In this document: positions 57,558 to 64,000 of the stretch, in pieces | How the letters are laid out: each line of letters begins with the position of its first letter | How positions within the stretch are numbered: the first letter of the stretch is position 1 | Program-made: the position numbers and the translations under genes | NCBI RefSeq assembly: GCF_037039395.1 | Contig: NZ_CP146242.1 | Span: 1,612,001-1,676,000, forward strand | Direction of reading: 5' to 3' | DNA length: 64,000 bases | DNA from: Agrobacterium vitis | GTDB taxonomy: Bacteria > Pseudomonadota > Alphaproteobacteria > Rhizobiales > Rhizobiaceae | The notes under the pieces: model-generated | The model's database searches: none | Told to the model about the DNA's origin: nothing | Seen by the model: the letters and a program-made list of their open reading frames with translations, nothing else

Positions 57558-59084
57558 ATGCAGACAAAGCCGAATATCCTGCTGATCACCGCGGACCAAT
57601 GGCGGGGCGATTGCCTGTCTGCGGTCGGCCATCCCGTGGTGCAGACGCCCAATGTTGATCGGTTGGCGGCAGAAGGCCTGTTGTTTCACCGGCATTTCGC
57701 CGCAGCCGCCCCTTGCTCGCCAGCGCGGGCGGCGATCTATACCGGGCTTTACCAGATGAACAACCGGGTCTGCCGCAATGGTTCACCGCTCGATGCCCGT
57801 TTCGACACGGTGGCATTGGCGGCGCGTCGGGCCGGTTACGATCCGACGCTGTTTGGCTATACCGATGTTTCGCCCGATCCACGGCGTCTGGCCCCCGCCG
57901 ACCCGCATCTGACCAGTTATGAGGGGGTGTTACCGGGCTTTACGGTTGGGCAATTGCTGCTGGAAGATGACCGCCAATGGCTGAGCTGGCTAAAGACCCG
58001 GCGCGGCGGGGCGCGGCCCGGATGCGAACTCCACCAGACCGGACAGGACCGGCCAGTCCAGCCCAATCAGGAGCCCCCGGCCTATAGCGCAGAGGAAACC
58101 CCGACCGCATTTCTGACCGAGGCTTTCCTGAACTGGCGCGAGGAGCAGACGCGCCCCTGGTTTGCACATATTTCCTTCCTGCGCCCGCATCCACCCTTCT
58201 GCGTTCCCGAACCTTATAACCGGATGTTTACGCCGGGCAGCGGCCCCAAACCTGTGCGTCATCCGACGCTGGAAGCGGAAATGGCCGTGCATCCGCTGGC
58301 AGAGCTGATGCTGCCGCACCTGCAGCAATCCTCTTTCATTGCCGGCGCTAAAGGCCGCGTCTGCGACTGGAGTTCAGAACAGATCGACGTGATCCGCGCC
58401 ACCTATTACGGCATGATCGCCGAGGTCGATGCCCAGTTTGGCCGGATCGTCGATGATCTGAAGGACAGCGGCGCCTGGAACGATACGATCATCGTCTTCA
58501 CCTCCGACCACGCCGAAATGCTGGGCGACCACTGGATGCTGGGCAAGGGCGGGACCTATGACGGTAGCTATCATATTCCACTGGTGATCCGCGATCCGGC
58601 TAACACCGGCACCCACGGGCAGGTGGTGGAGGCCTTCACCAGCGCCGCCGACCTGATGCCGACGCTGCTAGACCGGATGGGCGTCAGCCCGCTCAATCAT
58701 CAGGACGGCGGCTCTCTGCTGCCATTTCTTGCTGGCACCCAGCCCGATGAATGGCGAGACCACGCATTCTGGGAATTCGATTTCCGGGATGTGGTGACAA
58801 ATTCCACGGAGAATGCTCTCGGTCTGAAATCCAGCCAGTGCAATCTGGCTGTGATCCGTGATGAAAAGTTCAAATATGTGCATTTTGCCGGAATGCCAGC
58901 GCTGCTGTTCGACCTTCAGGCCGATCCCGGCGAACTGACCAATCTGGCCGGGGACCCGGAATATGTTGCGATAAGGCTGCATTATGCCGAAAAGCTGTTG
59001 TCGCTTCGCGCCGAGCATCTGGACCAGACCCTGGCCTATACCGAGCTTTGCGAACAAGGACCGATGAGCAATCCGAAACGGTGA
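57558..59084 (+). CDS. Sulfatase / phosphonate monoester hydrolase, formylglycine-dependent
   Basis: 508 aa, alkaline phosphatase superfamily. Metal Asp12 (ILLITADQWRGD), and Cys53 in APCSPARAAIYTGLY for conversion to formylglycine (C-x-P-x-R core). SDHAEMLGDHWMLGKGG holds the other metal ligands. The order and the tail (DEKFKYVHFAGMPALLFDLQADPGELTNLAGDPEY) strongly resemble rhizobial phosphonate monoester hydrolase, which also splits phosphodiesters and sulfate monoesters. Cytosolic: no signal peptide. ATG 57558 fits the family start. The IS701 copy lies 168 bases upstream and might affect its expression. Confidence 0.88.
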   Translation: MQTKPNILLITADQWRGDCLSAVGHPVVQTPNVDRLAAEGLLFHRHFAAAAPCSPARAAIYTGLYQMNNRVCRNGSPLDARFDTVALAARRAGYDPTLFGYTDVSPDPRRLAPADPHLTSYEGVLPGFTVGQLLLEDDRQWLSWLKTRRGGARPGCELHQTGQDRPVQPNQEPPAYSAEETPTAFLTEAFLNWREEQTRPWFAHISFLRPHPPFCVPEPYNRMFTPGSGPKPVRHPTLEAEMAVHPLAELMLPHLQQSSFIAGAKGRVCDWSSEQIDVIRATYYGMIAEVDAQFGRIVDDLKDSGAWNDTIIVFTSDHAEMLGDHWMLGKGGTYDGSYHIPLVIRDPANTGTHGQVVEAFTSAADLMPTLLDRMGVSPLNHQDGGSLLPFLAGTQPDEWRDHAFWEFDFRDVVTNSTENALGLKSSQCNLAVIRDEKFKYVHFAGMPALLFDLQADPGELTNLAGDPEYVAIRLHYAEKLLSLRAEHLDQTLAYTELCEQGPMSNPKR

Positions 59085-59143
59085 AGGCGTGATTTCAGGC
59101 GCGGTCCTTGATATTCGGTATCGCTGCACGACTGTTTCCGCTA

Positions 59144-59186
59144 TACAGCGCCGTGCGCCCTATATGGCGCACAAAGGTTCGCTGTA
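59144..59186. repeat. Nested inverted repeat before RNase D-like gene
   Basis: Outer arms tacagcg (59144-59150) and cgctgta (59180-59186), inner arms gtgcgcc (59153-59159) and ggcgcac (59166-59172). The inner part resembles half of the palindrome at 45078. Confidence 0.55.
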
Positions 59187-59235
59187 GCGCTTTATATCTG
59201 CTGCACAAAGACCGAAGAGACAGCAGGAGACAGGC

Positions 59236-59862
59236 ATGGCTTCAACCATTCGCTACCATGAAGGCGATATCAGCAGCGAAGATGCGGCGCGCTATACCCG
59301 CGCCATCGCCATCGACACCGAAACGCTGGGGCTTATCCCTCGCCGCGACCGGCTCTGTGTGGTGCAGCTTTCACCGGGCGACGGCACAGCCGACGTCATT
59401 CGCATTGCACCTGGCCAGCGCCAGGCACCCAACCTGACCGCCCTGCTGGAAGACCCGACCCGGGAGAAAATCTTCCATTACGGCCGGTTCGATATTGCCG
59501 TGCTGTTTCATACCTTCGGCGTGACCACCACGCCGGTGTTCTGCACCAAGATCGCCTCGCGTCTGTCGCGCACCTATACCGACCGGCATGGATTGAAGGA
59601 CAATCTCAAGGAAATGCTTGATGTGGATGTGTCCAAGGCCCAGCAATCCTCTGACTGGGCGGCGGAAATGCTGTCTCCGGCGCAGCTCGAATATGCAGCC
59701 TCCGACGTGCTCTATCTGCACGCGCTGCGCGACAAGCTGACCGCCCGGCTGGTGCGCGATGGCCGTATGGATCACGCCACCGCCTGTTTCGAGTTCCTGC
59801 CCACCCGCGCCAAGCTTGACCTGCTCGGTTGGGAAGAGACCGATATTTTCGCCCATAGCTGA
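59236..59862 (+). CDS. Ribonuclease D-like 3'-5' exonuclease
   Basis: 208 aa, DEDDy exonuclease domain only. Asp27 and Glu29 (IAIDTETLGL), Asp86 (HYGRFDIAVL), Tyr153 and Asp157 (YAASDVLYL). The HRDC domains of full RNase D are absent, as in the short alphaproteobacterial form. It is likely to trim tRNA or other stable RNA 3' ends. Confidence 0.92.
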   Translation: MASTIRYHEGDISSEDAARYTRAIAIDTETLGLIPRRDRLCVVQLSPGDGTADVIRIAPGQRQAPNLTALLEDPTREKIFHYGRFDIAVLFHTFGVTTTPVFCTKIASRLSRTYTDRHGLKDNLKEMLDVDVSKAQQSSDWAAEMLSPAQLEYAASDVLYLHALRDKLTARLVRDGRMDHATACFEFLPTRAKLDLLGWEETDIFAHS

Positions 59863-59878
59863 GCGCAGACTTTTCTCA

Positions 59879-59919
59879 CAAAAAAGGCGGAGAACCTCCC
59901 GGTTCTCCGCCTTTTTTTA
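59879..59919. terminator. Bidirectional terminator between RNase D-like gene and lepA
   Basis: aaaaaggcggagaacc-tccc-ggttctccgccttttttt, a long perfect stem with A- and T-tracts on both sides. Confidence 0.95.
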
Positions 59920-59943
59920 TTGAACTCTGTCTATTTTAACCCG

Positions 59944-61767
59944 TTACTCGTCGCTCATTTTCAGAGCGGCAATAAAGGCTTCCTGCGGTATTTCGACCTT
60001 GCCGAACTGGCGCATCCGCTTCTTACCGGCCTTCTGCTTGTCCAGCAGCTTGCGCTTACGGCTGGCATCACCGCCGTAGCACTTGGCGGTCACGTCCTTG
60101 CGCATTGCTGAAATGGTCTCGCGCGCGATCACATTGCCGCCGATGGCAGCCTGGATCGGGATCTTGAACATATGCCGCGGGATAAGATCCTTCAGCTTTT
60201 CGCACATGTCTCGACCGCGCTTTTCCGCTGCCGAGCGATGCACCAGCATCGACAGAGCATCGACGGGCTCGCCATTGACCATGATCGACATCTTGACCAA
60301 ATTGCCTTCGCGATAAGCGTCCAGGTGATAGTCGAAAGAGGCATAGCCCTTCGAGATCGACTTCAATCGATCGTAGAAATCAAACACCACTTCATTGAGC
60401 GGCAGTTCATAGGTCAGCATGGCTCGTTTGCCGACATAGGTCAGCTCGGTTTGCACACCACGACGGTCCTGGCAGAGCTTGAGGATGCCGCCGAGATAGT
60501 CATCCGGCGTCAGGATCGTCGCCTTGATCCACGGTTCGTGTATTTCAGAGATCCGCACCACATCCGGCATGTCTGCCGGGTTGTGCAACTCGCGCTCGCT
60601 GCCATCGGTCATGAACAGCTTGTAGACAACCGAAGGCGCCGTGGCGATCAGGTCAAGGTCGAACTCACGCTCCAGCCGCTCCTGGATGATTTCCAGATGC
60701 AGCAAGCCCAGGAAGCCGCAACGGAAACCGAAGCCCAGCGCTGCCGAACTTTCCATTTCAAACGAAAAGCTCGCGTCATTGAGGCGAAGTTTGCCCATCG
60801 CTGAGCGCAGATCTTCAAAATCAGCTGCATCGACTGGAAACAGCCCACAGAACACCACAGGCTGGGCAGGCTTGAAACCGGGCAGCATGGTGGCTGTCGG
60901 GCGCTTATCTTCCGTGATGGTATCGCCAACGCGGGTATCGGCCACTTCCTTGATCGAACCGGTAAAAAACCCGATTTCGCCCGGACCAAGACTGTCGACA
61001 GCCAGCATTTTCGGCGTCAAAACGCCGACACGCTCCACCTGATATTTCGCGTCCGTGCCCATCATCCTGATAGTCTGACCCTTGGTCAAAACACCGTCTA
61101 TGACGCGCACCAGAACCATAACGCCCAGATATGTATCATACCAGCTATCGACCAACAGTGCTTTCAGCGGACCTTTGTCGCCCAGTTCACTTTTCGGCGC
61201 TGGCAAATGTTTGACAATGGCTTCCAGCACATCGGGAATGCCAAGCCCGGTCTTGGCGGAAATCAGCACTGCTTCAGAGGCATCGATGCCGATGACTTCC
61301 TCGATCTGTTCCTTGATCCGGTCCGGTTCGGCGGCAGGCAGGTCGATCTTGTTGAGAACGGTGACGATCTCGTGGTTGTTATCGATGGCCTGATAGACAT
61401 TGGCCAGCGTCTGGGCTTCGACGCCCTGGGACGCATCCACCACCAGAAGCGAACCTTCGCAGGCCGACAGCGACCGCGAAACTTCATAGGCGAAGTCGAC
61501 ATGGCCGGGTGTGTCGATCAGGTTCAGCACATAGGTTTCACCATCATTGGCCTTATAGTGCAGGCGCACGGTCTGCGCCTTGATGGTGATGCCGCGTTCA
61601 CGCTCGATATCCATGCTATCGAGCACCTGCTCCGACATATCACGCTCTGCCAGGCCACCGGTGGTCTGGATCAGGCGGTCGGCCAGCGTCGATTTGCCAT
61701 GGTCGATATGGGCGACGATGGAAAAATTGCGGATATGGTCGAGAGGCGTGCGGTTTTGTGTGCTCAT
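59944..61767 (-). CDS. lepA: Elongation factor 4 (LepA)
   Basis: 607 aa. Ribosomal GTPase that back-translocates or helps initiation. G1 AHIDHGKST about residue 18, G3 [13 protein letters not shown]4 NKIDLPAA. The C-terminal LepA domain shows [35 protein letters not shown] 61767 ([17 protein letters not shown]) is the family start; the 18 codons before it are not. Confidence 0.97.
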   Translation of the reverse strand: MSTQNRTPLDHIRNFSIVAHIDHGKSTLADRLIQTTGGLAERDMSEQVLDSMDIERERGITIKAQTVRLHYKANDGETYVLNLIDTPGHVDFAYEVSRSLSACEGSLLVVDASQGVEAQTLANVYQAIDNNHEIVTVLNKIDLPAAEPDRIKEQIEEVIGIDASEAVLISAKTGLGIPDVLEAIVKHLPAPKSELGDKGPLKALLVDSWYDTYLGVMVLVRVIDGVLTKGQTIRMMGTDAKYQVERVGVLTPKMLAVDSLGPGEIGFFTGSIKEVADTRVGDTITEDKRPTATMLPGFKPAQPVVFCGLFPVDAADFEDLRSAMGKLRLNDASFSFEMESSAALGFGFRCGFLGLLHLEIIQERLEREFDLDLIATAPSVVYKLFMTDGSERELHNPADMPDVVRISEIHEPWIKATILTPDDYLGGILKLCQDRRGVQTELTYVGKRAMLTYELPLNEVVFDFYDRLKSISKGYASFDYHLDAYREGNLVKMSIMVNGEPVDALSMLVHRSAAEKRGRDMCEKLKDLIPRHMFKIPIQAAIGGNVIARETISAMRKDVTAKCYGGDASRKRKLLDKQKAGKKRMRQFGKVEIPQEAFIAALKMSDE

Positions 61768-61854
61768 GGCCTGCGCATATAGCAGCGCGCCCGCATGCCG
61801 CAAAGCGGAAATGCGGGGCATTTGAAGGATAATTTAACCTGTGACCGGGTGAAA

Positions 61855-62841
61855 TCAGCGTACCTGCTGATGGTCACCCTCTTCCCCAAGCCCGGTTGCG
61901 ACCACCGACACTCTGAACGTGCCGTCCAGTTCCTTGTCGAAGATCGCGCCGACGACGATATCGGCCTCGTCATAGACCTCGTCGCGGATGCGAGTGGCGG
62001 CTTCGTCGACTTCGAACAGCGTCATGTCCATGCCGCCGGAAATCGAGATCAGCACGCCGCGTGCGCCGCGCATCGACACTTCGTCCAGAAGCGGATTGGC
62101 AATCGCCGCTTCTGCCGCCTTCATGGCGCGGCTGTCGCCGGTCGCCTCTCCGGTGCCCATCATTGCACGGCCCATGCCCTTCATGACGGATTTCACGTCG
62201 GCGAAGTCCAGATTGATCAAGCCTTCCTTGACGATCAGATCGGTAATGCAGGACACGCCCGAGAACAGCACCTTGTCGGCGATCACGAAGGCGTCGGCAA
62301 AGGTGGTCTTGGCATCGGCAATGCGAAACAGGTTCTGGTTGGGGATGACGATCACCGTGTCGGCAGCTTCGCGCAACCGCTCAATGCCTTCTTCGGCAGC
62401 CTGCATGCGGCGGCGGCCTTCAAAGCTGAAGGGCTTGGTGACAACGCCGACTGTCAGAATACCGGCCTCGCGAGCCGCACGCGCAATCACTGGCGCTGCA
62501 CCCGTGCCCGTGCCGCCGCCCATGCCAGCGGTGACAAAGCACATATGCGTGCCGGCCAGGTGATCCATCACTTCATGCAGGGATTCTTCGGCGGCCATCC
62601 GTCCAGTTTCGGGAATCGAGCCGGCACCGAGACCCTCGGTCATTTCGGCGCCAAGCTGAATGAGGCGCGGGGCTCTCGACATGGTCAGCGCCTGGGCATC
62701 GGTATTGGCGGCAATGAAATCGACGCCTTGCAGGCCTTCGTTGATCATGTTGTTGACGGCATTGCCGCCACCACCACCAACCCCGATGACGGTAATCTTC
62801 GGCCGCATTTCCTCGATTTGCGGTTTTCTGATCTCAATCAC
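61855..62841 (-). CDS. Short FtsZ paralogue (FtsZ2/FtsZ1-type)
   Basis: 328 aa from GTG 62841 with AAGGAG seven bases upstream. The tubulin-like GTPase core is complete: [21 protein letters not shown] (108-114) and the T7 loop NLDFADV (210-216, Asp212 and Asp215). The core ends at about residue 315 (RVSVVATGL); the disordered linker and the conserved C-terminal peptide that binds FtsA/ZipA-type partners are missing. Rhizobia carry such shortened FtsZ copies besides the full one; this is not the main division FtsZ. Convergent with nothing, it follows lepA's upstream region and is divergent from an XRE regulator. Confidence 0.9.
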   Translation of the reverse strand: MIEIRKPQIEEMRPKITVIGVGGGGGNAVNNMINEGLQGVDFIAANTDAQALTMSRAPRLIQLGAEMTEGLGAGSIPETGRMAAEESLHEVMDHLAGTHMCFVTAGMGGGTGTGAAPVIARAAREAGILTVGVVTKPFSFEGRRRMQAAEEGIERLREAADTVIVIPNQNLFRIADAKTTFADAFVIADKVLFSGVSCITDLIVKEGLINLDFADVKSVMKGMGRAMMGTGEATGDSRAMKAAEAAIANPLLDEVSMRGARGVLISISGGMDMTLFEVDEAATRIRDEVYDEADIVVGAIFDKELDGTFRVSVVATGLGEEGDHQQVR

Positions 62842-63000
62842 GTCTGTCTCCTTGGGGTTGTGCTCGACTCGTCCTGTCGTGCGAATCATACGCTCTCTTG
62901 GCACGCGAAAAAGGCCGGGAGTTGGGCGACATGCAAGAGGCTTGTTGATAAAAGGTGATTTTGCTGACGTGAGCGGCGCGAGAAAGGCCATTGACTCCAC

Positions 63001-63023
63001 TATAAGATACTATATTTCTTATA
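63001..63023. promoter_or_regulatory. Palindromic operator before XRE-cupin gene
   Basis: tataaga-tactatatt-tcttata, a perfect 7-bp inverted repeat ending two bases before the ATG at 63026. AT-rich, it may overlap the promoter. Confidence 0.6.
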
Positions 63024-63025
63024 TC

Positions 63026-63610
63026 ATGGAAAATACGCCCAATACCCTCACGCTCGCCATTGCCGCAAGGCTGAAAGCGATCCGCACCGAACGCGGCCTG
63101 ACACTCGACCAGTTGGCGGATCTCTCCGGCGTCAGCCGGGCCATGATTTCCCGTATCGAGCGCGCTGAAGCCAGTCCGACCGCAACCCTGTTGGCACGGC
63201 TATGCTCGGCGCTGGGTCAATCGCTTTCGATGTTTTTTGCCGAACCCAATCAGGGCTCACCCTTAATGCGCCGCGCCGACCAGCCGGCGTGGAGAGACCC
63301 CGAAACCGGCTATATCCGCCGCGCCGTTTCAGCACCCGGCACCGGTGCGCGGGTCGATGTGGTGGAAGTAGAGCTGCCGCCGGGCGCACTTGTCCGATTT
63401 TCTGCGCAACCTGCCAGCCCCCATCCCAGCGGCAAGCAATGGCAACATGTCTGGCTGTTCGAAGGCACTATCGAGCTGACCGTGAGCGATACCGTGCATC
63501 GTCTGGAGCCGGGCGACTGTCTTTATATGGCTATCGGCGAGGTCCACGCCTTCCATAACCCCACGGACCGCCCTGCCCGCTACGGCGTGATCATCGATCT
63601 TGGCCGCTGA
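63026..63610 (+). CDS. XRE-family regulator with cupin domain
   Basis: 194 aa. HTH at about residues 10-65 (RLKAIRTERGLTLDQLADLSGVSRAMISRIERAEASPTA) and a cupin_2 sensor at 115-190 (WLFEGTIELTVSDTVHRLEPGDCLYMAIGEVHAFHNP). Such regulators answer to small metabolites. ATG 63026 is the first codon after the palindrome, so autorepression is likely. The next gene, a GNAT, starts 16 bases after its stop and is probably co-transcribed. Confidence 0.9.
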   Translation: MENTPNTLTLAIAARLKAIRTERGLTLDQLADLSGVSRAMISRIERAEASPTATLLARLCSALGQSLSMFFAEPNQGSPLMRRADQPAWRDPETGYIRRAVSAPGTGARVDVVEVELPPGALVRFSAQPASPHPSGKQWQHVWLFEGTIELTVSDTVHRLEPGDCLYMAIGEVHAFHNPTDRPARYGVIIDLGR

Positions 63611-63626
63611 TTCGAAGGAAATGACC

Positions 63627-64000
63627 ATGACTGCAATTCGGCTGCTGAACGCCTTTGACGTCCGCGAAGCGATTCCCGACCTCTGTGAAATTCTCTGCGA
63701 TTGCGTCAATGGCGGCGCCTCGGTGGGCTTCATGTTGCCCTTCGACCTTGAGAGCGCCCGGCCTTTCTGGGAAGGCGTTGCCAATGCGGTCGAGGCAGGG
63801 GAGATCTTGCTGCTGGTGGCAGAGCATCAGGGCCGCCTGGTGGGCACGGTACAGATCGGCCTGAAACAGCCACCCAACCAGCCACATCGCGCCGATCTCA
63901 AGAAATTGCTGGTGCATCGCTCAGCCCGTGGACTTGGTCTAGCGCGCCAACTGATGGAGGCGGCACAGCTTCAGGCCACCCGTGCCGGTAAGACATTGAT
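63627..64000 (+). CDS. GNAT family N-acetyltransferase (partial, cut by window end)
   Basis: 125 codons are in the window. The start at 63627 has GAAGGA eight bases upstream; an ATG two codons earlier is too close to it. LLLVAEHQGRLVGTVQIGLK and LLVHRSARGLGLARQLMEAAQ are the acetyl-CoA-binding strand and the A motif (R-x-x-G-x-A type). Acceptor unknown. It likely belongs to the operon of the XRE-cupin regulator. Confidence 0.85.
   Translation, partial: MTAIRLLNAFDVREAIPDLCEILCDCVNGGASVGFMLPFDLESARPFWEGVANAVEAGEILLLVAEHQGRLVGTVQIGLKQPPNQPHRADLKKLLVHRSARGLGLARQLMEAAQLQATRAGKTL

Overview
The window looks like chromosomal DNA of a Rhizobiaceae alphaproteobacterium, probably the Agrobacterium/Allorhizobium/Rhizobium group (inference). 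The evidence is the GC-rich coding sequence, the rimP-nusA-ylxR-infB-rbfA-truB-rpsO-pnp order next to rsmC-like and fabI genes, a short second FtsZ, a DUF992 protein, DUF6481-type proteins, and an alpha-r14 (suhB-type) small RNA with repeated anti-Shine-Dalgarno loops. No rRNA, tRNA, CRISPR array or replication origin was seen.

Layout. 1-12350: the 3' end of fabI, then on the minus strand an rsmC-like methyltransferase and the transcription/translation cluster pnp, rpsO, truB, rbfA, infB, ylxR, nusA, rimP. A low-GC YcxB-like membrane protein gene sits between infB and rbfA, and a hairpin plus T-tract lies in the rimP leader. 12600-14300: an MFS_3 exporter with a C-terminal cytosolic domain. 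14300-27030: three large, almost entirely repeat-built RTX calcium-binding proteins (833, 1658 and 1085 aa) with near-identical C-termini and related leaders, a GT61 glycosyltransferase, and a decayed copy of the GT61 3' end that marks a segmental duplication. No type I secretion genes are nearby.

27000-33700: a lytic transglycosylase, recR and a MOSC protein, then a 3-kb segment (LysR, MFS exporter, a gene cut by an IS5-like remnant) flanked by 224/240-bp direct repeats. The right repeat is the 5' part of an intact DUF992 gene and the left one is a broken copy; the LysR reading frame runs antisense into the broken copy. 33700-41700: two aldo/keto reductases, a frameshifted LysR gene, a Gfo/Idh oxidoreductase, and a GtrA/GtrB-like pair divergent from a GT-C-like membrane protein, possibly a lipid-linked sugar transfer module.

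41700-55760: xseA, a cold-shock gene with its own promoter and terminator, two small charged proteins, an M29 aminopeptidase, a YbaK deacylase, an ArsC/Spx-like protein, nadV, a long low-complexity protein behind a CtrA-like site, an AEC carrier, an acyl-CoA thioesterase, a phosphohexomutase and the alpha-r14 sRNA. 55760-64000: a complete IS701-family element, a phosphonate monoester hydrolase/sulfatase, an RNase D-like exonuclease, lepA, a short ftsZ paralogue, an XRE-cupin regulator with a palindrome at its start, and a GNAT gene cut by the window edge.
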